From: Anaerococcus sp. Marseille-P3915
GTDB taxonomy: Bacteria; Bacillota; Clostridia; Tissierellales; Peptoniphilaceae
DNA: 64,000 nt
Reading direction: 5' to 3'
NCBI RefSeq assembly: GCF_900258475.1
Contig: NZ_LT984887.1
Span: 1,430,181-1,494,180 of the forward strand
In this document: positions 44,542-53,678 of the stretch, piece after piece
Layout of the letters: each line of letters starts with the position of its first letter
Position numbering within the stretch: position 1 is the first letter of the stretch
Made by a program: the position numbers and the translations under genes
The notes under the pieces: model-generated
What the model was told of the DNA's origin: nothing
The model's database searches: none
Seen by the model: the letters and a program-made list of their open reading frames with translations, nothing else

Positions 44542-45696
44542 ATGACTTATACAACTTTTTCAGTACCTAACAATATTGTACATGGAGAAAACGCTCTTAC
44601 ATATCTTGCTAGTCTAAAGGGCAAGAAGGCTTGCCTTGTTACTGGCGGCTCTTCTATGAAGAGATTTGGCTTTTTAGACGAGGCCAAAGAACAGCTTGAA
44701 AAGGCTGGTATGGAAGTTTTAATAATCGATGGAGTTGAACCAGATCCATCTGTTAAGACTTGTCTAGCTGGTGGAGCTAAGATGGCTGAATTTGAACCTG
44801 AGTGGATTATCGCTATTGGTGGCGGTTCTGCTATGGATGCTGCTAAGGCTATGTGGGTTTTCTATGAATATCCAGATTGGGATTTCGAAAGACTTGCTGC
44901 TTTTGATAACCCACCACTTAAGAACAAGGCTAAGATGATTTGTATACCTTCTACATCTGGTACAGCTAGTGAAATTACAGCCTTCTCTGTTATTACTGAT
45001 ACAGAAAAGGAAATCAAATACCCACTTGTTCACCCAGATTTCGTACCAGAAGTTGCCCTTCTTGATATGAGAATCCCTGCCACTATGCCTCCTAAGATTA
45101 CAGCAGCTACAGGTATGGATGTTATGACCCATGCTGTTGAGGCTTTTGTTTCTACAGCAGCTGATGACTTTACAGATCCTTATGCTATTAGAGCTATAGA
45201 GCTTGTCTTTGGATATCTAAAGAGAGCCTATGACAATGGAGATGACATGGAAGCTCGTGAAAAAATGCATATTGCTTCTTGTATAGCTGGTATGGCCTTT
45301 ACCAATGCTTCACTTGGTATAGTTCACTCTATGGCCCACAAAATCGGCGGCATCTTCCACCTAACCCACGGCGAAGCCAATGCTATTATGCTTCCTTACA
45401 TCATCGATTACAATAGAAAATCAACAGATAAATATGATAAAATCGAAAAAATCCTTGGAGTTGATGATATAGCTGAAGAAATTAGAAAGTTAAATGCAGC
45501 TGTTGGTATAAGTGCTAATATTAAAGATGGTAAGAACACTGTTATTCCAGAAGATAAATTCGAAGAAGTTTTAGATACAATGAGCGAAAATGCCTTCAAG
45601 GATGCTTGTACACTTACAAACCCAAGACAAACAAGCCCAGAAGACATCAAAAAAATCTACCACGCCGCTTATTACGGAGAAAAGGTAGACTTCTAA
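44542..45696 (+). CDS. Iron-containing alcohol dehydrogenase
   Basis: 384 aa. NAD(P)-binding GGGSAMDAAKAM (about residue 92) and iron-binding residues in GMDVMTHAVEAF, SLGIVHSMAHKIGG and FHLTHGEAN. It resembles butanol/1,3-propanediol-type dehydrogenases of fermentative Clostridia and would regenerate NAD(P)+ by reducing aldehydes. Monocistronic with its own promoter and terminator. Confidence 0.93.
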   Translation: MTYTTFSVPNNIVHGENALTYLASLKGKKACLVTGGSSMKRFGFLDEAKEQLEKAGMEVLIIDGVEPDPSVKTCLAGGAKMAEFEPEWIIAIGGGSAMDAAKAMWVFYEYPDWDFERLAAFDNPPLKNKAKMICIPSTSGTASEITAFSVITDTEKEIKYPLVHPDFVPEVALLDMRIPATMPPKITAATGMDVMTHAVEAFVSTAADDFTDPYAIRAIELVFGYLKRAYDNGDDMEAREKMHIASCIAGMAFTNASLGIVHSMAHKIGGIFHLTHGEANAIMLPYIIDYNRKSTDKYDKIEKILGVDDIAEEIRKLNAAVGISANIKDGKNTVIPEDKFEEVLDTMSENAFKDACTLTNPRQTSPEDIKKIYHAAYYGEKVDF

Positions 45697-45733
45697 TAAA
45701 ATATAAGTGGCTGTTGGAAAAGTCCTAATATAG

Positions 45734-45769
45734 AAAAAAGACGAGGAAACTAAAGATCCTCGTCTTTTT
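45734..45769 (+). terminator. Terminator of the alcohol dehydrogenase gene
   Basis: AAAAAGACGAGGA / TCCTCGTCTTTTT, 13-bp perfect stem, 9-nt loop. Confidence 0.9.
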
Positions 45770-45948
45770 CTGATACAATGTATTTATAAAAAAAAATAGT
45801 AATACATCATCATTAACTAATCCTACACTGGTTGGCGATACAATTGAATTAAAATTAAATTTTAACACAGACGTATATCCAAGATGACATAAAACTAAGG
45901 CTTGTAAAAAATATAATTGAAAGGACAGGATAGATAAAACTATACCCT

Positions 45949-46181
45949 AAATTCCTCCATTAAATATCGCCTTTAAATCTATACCAGATCCTATGGCGAA
46001 GCCTAAGCCTCTTTATGGTAGGCTGGCTAACTACAACAGCTAGGGTTATATAAATTAAGCATTAAGACCTCCCTTGCTAGTCATCTGCCCAAGCTTAAGG
46101 AGACTTGGGGCAAGGGTATTTAATATAGAAGCCAAAATCATAGGCACAACTATGGTTGTTGCCGGCACTTTTTGTAAGTAT
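45949..46181 (-). pseudogene. Decayed KdgT-type permease gene
   Basis: On the minus strand KVPATTIVVPMILASILNT followed by LAPSLLKLGQM to a stop at 46055 matches the N-terminus of the permeases at 37025 and 38460. About 45 nt further an AFAIGSGIDLKAIFNGG segment matches their central part. The sequence between is deleted and frames are broken. This is a third, dead family member. Confidence 0.8.
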
Positions 46182-46214
46182 AATTTTCAATCTTATCCCC
46201 CCCTAAAAGCAAAT

Positions 46215-46250
46215 CAAAAAACGCCAAGGGAATTTCCCCCTAGCGTTTTT
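46215..46250 (-). terminator. Terminator of the alpha/beta hydrolase gene
   Basis: AAACGC..AAGGG / CCC..T.GCGTTT stem, 20 nt beyond the stop at 46270, with T-run on the minus strand. Confidence 0.7.
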
Positions 46251-46269
46251 GTTGTTAAAGCTTCCTTGC

Positions 46270-47073
46270 TTATATTCTATTATTTATCCAGCTAATTATA
46301 TCGCCAATTACTTCGTCTTTGGCGTATTCATTCATGATTTCGTGGTAAAGACCCTTATAGATTTTAATTTGGCAGTCTTTAGAAGAATTGTTTTCAAAAA
46401 AGTCAAAAGAATCTTTAAAGTTAACTAGGGCATCGTCCCTGCCGTGGAGGATTAAAACTGGGTAAGAAAAGCCTTTTTCATTTTCCTTAAACCAAGCTAT
46501 TCCGTCTTTTACTGCATATAAAAGACCCAGTTGGTATTTTTTAAGGTTTAATGGATCAGCAACATAGGCTTCTACAACTTCTTTTACAGAGCAAACCCCG
46601 TCGCCAAGCTCGTTTGGAAGTTCTGTGTGTGGGTCAAGGCAAGGACCTACCATTTCAGTCATCTTATTATTATCATGAGTAAGACCTCCAGAAGTAATGA
46701 CTCCAGCAAGGTTCTTATCTTTATACTTAGCCCCGTATAGGCTTACGGCAAAACCACCCATAGAATGGCCTAACAAAAATACTGGCTTATCAGGATTTTC
46801 TTCTATGGCCCTATCTACAACAACATTTACATCTTCTAACATATCATTGTAGTCTTTGTAAAAGCCTCTCTCGCCTTCAGATTGGCCGTGACCCCTATGG
46901 TCAAACCTATAGGTCGAAAAACCTGCATTGTGAAATTTCTCAGCCACATAATCGTACCTACCAGAATGTTCTGCCAGACCATGGACAATAACAACTGCAG
47001 CCTTGGCATTTTTTGCTTCTTCCTTGTTGTAAAATAAAGCTGTGCCATCAAAAGATTCAATAAAATTTGTCAT
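46270..47073 (-). CDS. Alpha/beta hydrolase (monoacylglycerol lipase / lysophospholipase type)
   Basis: 267 aa from the ATG of MTNFIESFDG, 7 nt after GGAGG; an ATG two codons earlier is too close to that site. Hydrolase_4 fold: oxyanion region VIVHGLAEHSGRY, RGHGQSEG, nucleophile elbow GHSMGGF (Ser about 113), acid Asp in HGRDDALV and His in GLYHEIMNE. It is probably a cytoplasmic esterase acting on monoacylglycerols or lysophospholipids. Monocistronic. Confidence 0.9.
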   Translation of the reverse strand: MTNFIESFDGTALFYNKEEAKNAKAAVVIVHGLAEHSGRYDYVAEKFHNAGFSTYRFDHRGHGQSEGERGFYKDYNDMLEDVNVVVDRAIEENPDKPVFLLGHSMGGFAVSLYGAKYKDKNLAGVITSGGLTHDNNKMTEMVGPCLDPHTELPNELGDGVCSVKEVVEAYVADPLNLKKYQLGLLYAVKDGIAWFKENEKGFSYPVLILHGRDDALVNFKDSFDFFENNSSKDCQIKIYKGLYHEIMNEYAKDEVIGDIISWINNRI

Positions 47074-47129
47074 GATCATTCCTCCAATTTTTTCTATATA
47101 GAATATTTGCTTTCCTAAACAAAAGCTTC

Positions 47130-47700
47130 TTATACATTAATACCCATAAAATCGATTTCCTTTTCAATTAATTTTGCTTCTAAAACAATATTTGTTTCTG
47201 CCTTTTCATCATTTAAAATCTTTAGAAGCTTATCTATAGCAAAATCAACCTGGTCGGAAATTCTCTGATCTATGGAAATTATGGCTTGGTTGGTAAAGTC
47301 TGTAACATGGATATTGTCAAAACCTATAATGCCAAGATCTTCAGGTATTTTTATTTCTTCATTTGCCATAAATTTATAGGCCTTTACGGCAAGCCTATCT
47401 AACTCAAATTGGATTGGGTCAAATTCTGGGTTTTTCCTTAGAAAACCAATTAATTTCAAGAGGTCTTACTCTGGGTCTTTTACTTTAAATTCAACAAAAT
47501 TCGCTTCATCATAATACTTATAAAGAACCTCGACAAAACCTGATTTTTTGGCAATATAGGACCTAGACATATAAGCAGTATCCAAAGGACACATAGAGGG
47601 GTTTCTTGTAAGAATTATCCTTAAAAAGCTTGACAGTCTGGTCTATAGCCTCAATTTCATCTATATAGACGTTTACAATTTTCTTGTCAGTTGTTTTAAC
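47130..47700 (-). pseudogene. Decayed LacI-family regulator
   Basis: The last 110 codons (47130-47459) give the effector domain C-terminus of LacI/GalR proteins (IPEDLGIIGFDNIHVTDF, ISIDQRISDQ). Upstream, VNVYIDEIEAIDQTVKLF and, in another frame, MSRSYIAKKSGFVEVLYKYY match the earlier part of the same domain. Frameshifts and stops break it, and the HTH is absent: the MITE-like element begins at 47720. Confidence 0.82.
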
Positions 47701-47719
47701 ATCCTTTTAGGATAAGAAA

Positions 47720-47986
47720 AAGGGGCTGTTGCAGAATGAATAAATCGTCGCCAATTCATTAGAGGAACCTTGTGAAAAGTCTCACACGCCGACGGGCTAA
47801 TTACCTCCATGAGCCGGCAGGCAAACCGAAGCCGACGGTCGGCCCAAAAATTTTCCACATGAGTCTCAAGGAGCCGACGGGCTTTTCTCGCTTCGCTCGA
47901 GTGCTCCGCACGGGTCCTCCATGAGCCGGACAGGCTATCTTCTAATAATGGGACGATAGTTATTCATAGTTTTGCAACAGCCCCTT
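47720..47986. mobile_element. MITE-like element with IS-type inverted ends
   Basis: 267 bp bounded by AAGGGGCTGTTGCA and its complement TGCAACAGCCCCTT, with further matching ATGAATAA inside each end. No ORF. Its interior is made of the GCCGACGGGCT / GAGCCGGACAGGCT type repeats found near the tRNA cluster. It may be a deletion derivative mobilised by a transposase elsewhere. No target duplication was clear. Confidence 0.7.
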
Positions 47987-48008
47987 AATTCTTTGTTATT
48001 TATAATAT

Positions 48009-48746
48009 TTAGCCAAATAAATGTCCCAAGAAGTAAGGCAATTGATTGCGCCAAGATGGCCAATCGTGAGGCACATCATAGCCCCACTCATCAAACCAGG
48101 CAGGGATTTGCTTAGCTTCAAAGGCTTGCTTTAAGGTATAGAATGATGGCAGGCCATCATCTTCCCAAGCTCCGTGGCCTGTGCAAACAATAATATCTCC
48201 AGCCCTGTACTTATCCAAAAACCAAGGGTCGTTTTGATTCCATAAATAATCTGCCGGACTATTTTCATAAACTACCATATCTGACCCATAGTCGCCCCCA
48301 AAGAACCTAACATCATAAACTCCAGATAGGGCCAGAGTCTTAGCAAATACATCAGGATGCCTTAGGTAGAAATTGACAGCGTGAAAGGCTCCCATCGAAC
48401 AACCTGTTGTCATCATTGGGTCAAACCAAACGGTCTTATGCTTTATAAAGGGAATAGCCTCTTCAATTATATATTTATCGTACTGGTTATGGGCAAGGGC
48501 CCTATCGTGCATAGATTTATTAGCTAGCCAAGATTCTCCATCAATAGAAGATAGGGTAAAAAATTGAACCCTACCTGCTTCTATAAAGTCTTTGGCAGCA
48601 TCAATCATGCCAAAGTCGGCAAATTCGTTGTGACTTCCCCCAGATGATGGGAAAACTAGGACAGGCATTCCCGAATAGCCATACCTATTCATATACATTT
48701 CCCTGCCCAAAATCCCCGAATAATGGCTTAAAAATTCAACGTGCAT
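48009..48746 (-). CDS. Esterase family protein (PF00756-like)
   Basis: 245 aa, no signal peptide. Alpha/beta hydrolase of the esterase D/antigen-85 class: VLVFPSSGGSHNEF near the oxyanion hole, nucleophile elbow TGCSMGAFHA (Ser about 117) and the catalytic His in DVPHDWPSW. Coupled to the upstream ATP-grasp gene by a 1-nt overlap (TAATG), which suggests related substrates such as peptide or acyl conjugates. Confidence 0.85.
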   Translation of the reverse strand: MHVEFLSHYSGILGREMYMNRYGYSGMPVLVFPSSGGSHNEFADFGMIDAAKDFIEAGRVQFFTLSSIDGESWLANKSMHDRALAHNQYDKYIIEEAIPFIKHKTVWFDPMMTTGCSMGAFHAVNFYLRHPDVFAKTLALSGVYDVRFFGGDYGSDMVVYENSPADYLWNQNDPWFLDKYRAGDIIVCTGHGAWEDDGLPSFYTLKQAFEAKQIPAWFDEWGYDVPHDWPSWRNQLPYFLGHLFG

Positions 48747-49918
48747 TAGTCCTCCTTGTGCTTGTGGACAAAATCAATGATTTGGTCAATATCACTTACA
48801 TCATCAGTCGTGATTATATATTTAAAATCACCCTGGATTGAAGCAAAGGCCTTTTCAGCGCGACTTGCTTCCTTGACCCTATCGCCAAATTTTGCCCTGA
48901 TATCATCTTCGTAATGGCAATAAGTATAAATATCTCTTTGGCTTAGACCAAGGGCATTGTGAGGAGCCTTTGGTATTTTAGAAATCTTCTCACCCTTAAC
49001 CATTCTGGCATAGATATCATAAAGATCAATTGCAAAGGCGTGATTATAGACATCTATAGCATAGCCACCTGTAACCCTATTATTGTATTCTATAGCTATA
49101 TAAGACCCATCAGCCCTTTTGAAAAACTCAATATGGAAAAATCTCCCCTTCATGCCAAATGCCTTGACAGCAGCCCTGCCATATTCGACGATTTTTGGAT
49201 CGAGGTCACTTTTTACAATAAAAGCTAGATCAAGCTGGTCACGGACAAGCTCAAGGGTAGGAATGGTGTGATAAAGACCAGTTTCAAAAATTATCTCCCC
49301 ATCCATATCAACAATCCCATCATAGGTACAAAGAAGACCATCTTCGACATAAGGCTCTATGAAATATTCTATAGACCTATCCCGCTTGGCTAAAAAATCA
49401 TTAGCATCGGCCTCATTTTCAATCTTAAAAGTCCCACCAGCCCCAACACCATTATCAGGCTTAGCCACAAAAGGATAGGAAATTTCTTCAACAACTTTTT
49501 TAAAATCAGCATCATTTCTAATCACATAACCATCAAGGACAGGAACACCAGCCTCCTTGAAATACTTTTTCATTCTAGACTTATACTTAAATTTAAGAAG
49601 GTCATCCGGCTTAAGGCCTGGTATATTAAATTGTTCACGAAGCTTAGCATCAAGCATCAACCAATATTCATTGTGGCTTTCAAGCCCACCAATAGGCCCA
49701 TGCTTATAAAACAAAAAGGCCACAGCCCTCTTAACTTCATCAAGATTTTCTAGAGAATCAACCCTAAAATATTCTCCAAGAGAGCCCTTAAGCTCATCAG
49801 ATAAGTTCTCATAAGGCTCATCTCCTATACCCAAAACATTGACTCCATTAGCCCTTAGGCGGTGGGAGAAATTTTGAAAATTTGGTGGAAAATGAGGAGA
49901 GATTATTATAAAATTCAT
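48746..49918 (-). CDS. ATP-grasp ligase
   Basis: 390 aa. An N-terminal pre-ATP-grasp Rossmann-like part (FIIISPHFPPNFQNFS) is followed by the ATP-grasp fold (about 110-310): SRMKKYFKEAGVPV, YPFVAKPDNGVGAGGTFKI and the metal-binding end FFHIEFFKRADGSYIAIEYNNRVTGG. It is probably a carboxylate-amine/thiol ligase making a peptide-like bond; the substrate is unknown. First gene of a two-gene unit with the esterase. Confidence 0.85.
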   Translation of the reverse strand: MNFIIISPHFPPNFQNFSHRLRANGVNVLGIGDEPYENLSDELKGSLGEYFRVDSLENLDEVKRAVAFLFYKHGPIGGLESHNEYWLMLDAKLREQFNIPGLKPDDLLKFKYKSRMKKYFKEAGVPVLDGYVIRNDADFKKVVEEISYPFVAKPDNGVGAGGTFKIENEADANDFLAKRDRSIEYFIEPYVEDGLLCTYDGIVDMDGEIIFETGLYHTIPTLELVRDQLDLAFIVKSDLDPKIVEYGRAAVKAFGMKGRFFHIEFFKRADGSYIAIEYNNRVTGGYAIDVYNHAFAIDLYDIYARMVKGEKISKIPKAPHNALGLSQRDIYTYCHYEDDIRAKFGDRVKEASRAEKAFASIQGDFKYIITTDDVSDIDQIIDFVHKHKED

Positions 49919-50155
49919 TTTTCTTATTCCTTTCTTTTTTATCCAATATAAGTTATCTTAGGGGGCTTCCCCCTAATAACCCCCTAGTTAAGGTTTTTTT
50001 ATCCAAGATAATAATATTATTATATGCTTTTTTTTAGTGATACAATATTATGTAGTATTTTTCTTTGTAACTTTATTGCTTAATAAATTATTTTTATTTG
50101 CTATTTTTCTTCGTAACTATATCTTATAGTAAATGATTGTCATCAAGCTGATGAC
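49919..50155. other. Leader and repeat boundary upstream of the ATP-grasp gene
   Basis: A perfect TTAGGGGG-CTT-CCCCCTAA hairpin near 49957-49975 lies in the ATP-grasp leader. The rest (from about 50034) matches 7537-7615 with the TTAGTGATACAATAT and TTTTTCTTCGTAAC motifs that border both fold-back elements. Confidence 0.55.
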
Positions 50156-50205
50156 TTCGCCAAAGGGGGAGGGCCAAGGACCCTTTCGCATGGGTCCTCA
50201 TCGGA

Positions 50206-50289
50206 CGGAAACCCGTTTGCTACGCAAACTCCTCCGTGCTACCGCACTATGTTTCCGGCATAAACGCCCCAAATCAAGGGGCGTTTATG
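50206..50289 (+). repeat. Multi-hairpin covarying repeat, copy S2
   Basis: Outer stem CGGAAAC/GTTTCCG around hairpin 1 GTTTGC-TAC-GCAAAC and hairpin 2 GTGCTACCGCAC. Hairpin 3 (50259-50289) has arm CATAAACGCCCC and loop AAATCAA. It is inserted in the left arm of fold-back copy 2 relative to copy 1. Confidence 0.78.
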
Positions 50290-50999
50290 TCCCCCTTAAA
50301 CCCCTCCCCGTTACACCCCGCAAGCGACTCCTTAGCGGAGGGCAAAATATGTAGATTTTTTTCAAAAATCTTCTTTAGTATAGCAGTTTGCTTCGTATGT
50401 AGGTGGCCTTGTTCTTACTGATTTAAAATCAAAAATCCCCTAAAAATCACAATCTAGTCCAAATAGGAATTTTATAGTTACTTGTCATCTTAGTAGTTAC
50501 AATATTTTTATTTAAGTATGGTTGTCAGTGTGATTTTCTTAACGGTGACTTTTTATTTTAAATCTCCCCATAGATTAGTATTTTAGACCCTATTATCGCA
50601 ATGTTTGCCAAAGGCAAACGAGCCTTAGCCCTACTTTGACGTCGATATTCTCTCAGAATACAGAATAATTCTCCCATGGTCGTGAGATTTTGTAAATGGA
50701 GATGCCGTTAAGAAAATCTCCTGACGCACGAGTACAAATTATAATTCTGTAACTACTGAGATGTAGAGTATATACAAAACATAAATTTGGACTAGATTGA
50801 GATTTTTAGGCATCGGAATGTCAAAATCAGTAGGAATAAAGATGGCTAGTACAAAGAGTTTTGCCTACTTATAGAGGATTGCCGTTAGGCAATCTTCACT
50901 GTTCGCACTCCGCCTAAGGAGCAGAGGGGGTGAGGGAAAAGGGGGTTTAAGGGGGAAATGTAGGACTCCCCAAAAGTTGTAGCTAGAAAAGAGGCTGCA

Positions 51000-51548
51000 A
51001 TGAAAAAATATAGTTTAGAATTAAAGAAAAAAGTAATAAAAGAATACGAAGAAGGCGAAATAAGTTTAAATAAATTAGCAAGAAAATATAAAATAAAAAG
51101 TCCCAAAAGCATAAGAGAATGGGTAAGAAAAAGCAAAATATTTGGTGAAACTAGTCTAGAAAATCCTAAAATCAACGAATATCCTTTAGAAATAAAGCAA
51201 AGTGTGATAAAATGTGCCTTAACAGGAGATTTAAATTTTAGGGAAATATCTGATAAATTTGGAATAAGAGATCCGAAAACAGTAAGTTCTTGGGTAAAAA
51301 ACTTTCAAAAAGAAAAAAACTTCCCTAAAATCAATCTAACAATAGATTTAAAGGAAGAATACTTAGACATGAAGAAGAAAAATAAAAAGAAAGACTACAC
51401 CGAAAAAGAAATCCAAGAAATCCTAGAAGAAAACCTCCACCTAAGAATAGAAAATGACTATTTAAAAGAACTCAGGAGGTTGGTATTAGAAGAAGACTTG
51501 ACAGATGCGATAAACAATACAAACAAACCAGAGCAATCTGCAAAGTAA
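51000..51548 (+). CDS. IS3-like transposase OrfA (HTH)
   Basis: 182 aa. Two helix-turn-helix units (LKKKVIKEYEEGEISLNKLA and IKQSVIKCALTGDLNFREIS, each followed by a W-V motif) bind the IS ends; a leucine-zipper-like helix closes the protein. The T-TTA-AAA heptamer at 51461-51467 in the zero frame is a classic -1 slippery site from which an OrfAB fusion would be made. Confidence 0.85.
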   Translation: MKKYSLELKKKVIKEYEEGEISLNKLARKYKIKSPKSIREWVRKSKIFGETSLENPKINEYPLEIKQSVIKCALTGDLNFREISDKFGIRDPKTVSSWVKNFQKEKNFPKINLTIDLKEEYLDMKKKNKKKDYTEKEIQEILEENLHLRIENDYLKELRRLVLEEDLTDAINNTNKPEQSAK

Positions 51549-51619
51549 TAACCAGCCTCCGTGAGAACTATCAATTAAAAGACATACTAAAAGTAGTAAA
51601 AATAAGCCAATCAACCTAC

Positions 51620-52432
51620 ATGTACTGGCAAAGAAAAGAAAAAGAAGAAAATCCAGACGCTGAAATACTAGAAAAAATACTAGAAATAAGAAAAAAACAT
51701 GAAGATTGGGGATGTAAAAGAATCCATGGATATCTAAGCAGAAGCATAAAAATAAACATAAAAAAAGTTCATAGAATAATAAAAGAAAATAACCTACAAG
51801 TAAGAACATATCACAAGAAAAATGGAAAATACAACTCATATAGAGGAGAAGTAGGAAAAGTAGCAGACAATATAATAGATAGAAATTTCAAATCAGAAAA
51901 ACCACACAAAAAAATAACAACAGACACAACAGAATTCAAATACTATGAAAAAGACAAATCAAACAACTATCAAATAAAAAAACTTTACTTAAACCCATAC
52001 TTAGATATGTACAACTCAGAAATAATAAGTTATTCAATAAGTAAAAGCCCAAACTATGCAGCAGTAGAAAAAGCCCTAGATAAAGCATTAGAAATAACAA
52101 AAGATCAAACAGAAGTAATCTACCATTCAGACCAAGGCTGGCTGTATCAGATACCAAGATATGTAGAAAAGTTAAAATATAAAGACATAATCCAATCAAT
52201 GTCAAGAAAAGGCAACTGCCTAGACAACTCCATAATGGAAAACTTCTTCTCAATAATAAAGCAAGAAATGTACAACAAAAAAACATTTCATAGCTACAAA
52301 GAATTAGAAAGAGCAATAATTAAATACATGGACTATTACAACAATGAACGAATAAAAGAGAAATTAGGCTTTATGAGTCCAGTAGAATATAGAGAAAATA
52401 GGTCGAAAGAAAAAATCAGTATATTATCTTGA
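51620..52432 (+). CDS. IS3-like transposase OrfB (DDE integrase core)
   Basis: 270 aa as an independent frame, but homology extends upstream to the slippery site at 51461 (RRLDRCDKQYKQTRA onward), so the real product is probably the OrfAB fusion. Retroviral-integrase-like core: D in KITTDTTEF, D in IYHSDQGW, E in NFFSIIKQE; HTH_21 region EDWGCKRIHGYL before it. Ends shortly before the right IS terminus and looks intact. Confidence 0.9.
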   Translation: MYWQRKEKEENPDAEILEKILEIRKKHEDWGCKRIHGYLSRSIKINIKKVHRIIKENNLQVRTYHKKNGKYNSYRGEVGKVADNIIDRNFKSEKPHKKITTDTTEFKYYEKDKSNNYQIKKLYLNPYLDMYNSEIISYSISKSPNYAAVEKALDKALEITKDQTEVIYHSDQGWLYQIPRYVEKLKYKDIIQSMSRKGNCLDNSIMENFFSIIKQEMYNKKTFHSYKELERAIIKYMDYYNNERIKEKLGFMSPVEYRENRSKEKISILS

Positions 52433-52567
52433 TAAATCGCCCTTTTCTATAGAAAAGGGCCACCATCAATCTATAATATATTTGTATTGTAAGAAATTGA
52501 GCTACAACTTTTTGGGGGTACCATAAAAGCTGGAGGGGGCCTCTGCCGCCCCCTTAGCGTTCCACCT

Positions 52568-52708
52568 TATTACGAAGATTCAATAATAAATAATCATAAT
52601 TTAATAAAAGATAAAATAACGAAGAATTAAACTAAATAATAATATTATCTTGGATAATAAAACCCCCAATAATAACATATTATTTTATTGTAAAACAATC
52701 ATCCAATT
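52568..52708. other. Flank of fold-back copy 2
   Basis: Continues the ATTACGAAGATTCAATA end, then AT-rich DNA with ATAAAATAACGAAGAA (also near 8370) and a tandem TTTTATTGTAAAACAA repeat near the next gene. No gene seen. Confidence 0.5.
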
Positions 52709-53503
52709 TTATTGTAAAACAAATTCCAAACATTCTAATAAATATTTTGCCCAATCCTCTTCCGAATGGGTATCTCCGCTTATTATTTTTAATTTTATAT
52801 TTTCAATTGGAATCCCTGCCTTTATTAGGAGATCATAATATTTTATCGATGAGTCTATATAGGCTTGGCTTATTTTTCTTTCTGCACTCTCTTCTGTGCC
52901 TACTTTGATGTAGATTTTTTGGTTGGCTTTTAGTCTTGCATCTTTAAAGTAACTTTCAAATTCATCCTTAAAAGCGAAGCTTGCTAGGGAGAATATGCCT
53001 AAGCTTCCGATTTTGCCTTGGTATTTTTCACCTATAAAGGCTGATATATTGGCTCCGGCTGATGAGCCTATCATTGATGTAAATTTCTTACTTTTTTTAG
53101 TCCTATATTTCTGGTCTATGAAGGGCTTTAAGGTATTTAAAATGAAATCTGCATAAGCATCCCCTTCTGGCCTTTCTATTCTTAAGTCTGCTAGGCTTTG
53201 ATCAAGGGGCCAAGGGCTATATTCTGCCATCCTTGCTGGGCTATTGTCTATGGCTACTCCTATAAATTCTTTAAGATTTTTATTCTCCCTGATTGTTTCT
53301 ATTAGGCCCCAGGATTTGCCTGAGTAGGATTCATTGTCAAAGAAAATATTTTGCCCATCGTGAAAGTAGACTACCGGATATTTTCTAGATTTATTTTGAT
53401 AGTAGGATTTAGGTAAGATGACCCTTATCCTTCTTATTTCTTTTTTATAATCCATTTCTAGGTAATATTCTTCAAGAATATTTTCCCTTTTTATATTAGA
53501 CAT
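52709..53503 (-). CDS. Esterase (PF00756-type alpha/beta hydrolase)
   Basis: 264 aa, no signal peptide. Typical of enterochelin-esterase/IroE-like proteins: RIRVILPKSYYQNKSRKYPV, VVYFHDGQNIFFD, nucleophile elbow MIGSSAGANISAF (Ser about 144), acid near KVGTEES and His in SGDTHSEEDW. Substrate unknown. Its 3' end lies in an AT-rich repeat, and it is monocistronic. Confidence 0.87.
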   Translation of the reverse strand: MSNIKRENILEEYYLEMDYKKEIRRIRVILPKSYYQNKSRKYPVVYFHDGQNIFFDNESYSGKSWGLIETIRENKNLKEFIGVAIDNSPARMAEYSPWPLDQSLADLRIERPEGDAYADFILNTLKPFIDQKYRTKKSKKFTSMIGSSAGANISAFIGEKYQGKIGSLGIFSLASFAFKDEFESYFKDARLKANQKIYIKVGTEESAERKISQAYIDSSIKYYDLLIKAGIPIENIKLKIISGDTHSEEDWAKYLLECLEFVLQ

Positions 53504-53587
53504 GGCTTTTCCTTTCTTTTTATTTCTATAATTATATAATTTTATAAATATATATCAATAAAAAGGTCCTCTTGGTTATTTATATAT

Positions 53588-53624
53588 AAAAAATCCAGCC
53601 TATTTTAATCCAAGCTGGATTTTT
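53588..53624 (-). terminator. Terminator after the His-rich lipoprotein gene
   Basis: AAAAATCCAGC / GCTGGATTTTT stem about 55 nt beyond the stop at 53679. Confidence 0.85.
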
Positions 53625-53678
53625 CTTAATCATGTATAGTTTTATATATCGATATGATTTCGAGTGAATATAAGGCCC

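Larger units (their letters stand above)
50963..52522 (+). mobile_element. IS3-family (IS150-like) insertion sequence
   Basis: About 1.56 kb. The imperfect ends are GGACTCCCC-AAAAGTTGTAGCT on the left and the complement of GGTACCCCCAAAAAGTTG on the right. Two ORFs are related by a -1 frame. Comparison with fold-back copy 1 shows the insertion point inside the right arm. A target duplication is not clear. Confidence 0.85.
50156..52567. mobile_element. Fold-back repeat element, copy 2, split by an IS
   Basis: Same arms and core as 7618-8326. The left arm begins CAAAGGGGGAGGG and carries an inserted multi-hairpin repeat (50206-50289). The core lies about 50592-50880, followed by the GATTGCC/GGCAATC hairpin. 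The right arm is interrupted by the IS3-like element (50963-52522) and resumes as AGGGGGC...CCCCCTTAGCG. Outer ends are swapped relative to copy 1: GTCATCAAGCTGATGAC on the left and ATTACGAAGATTC on the right. Confidence 0.7.
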
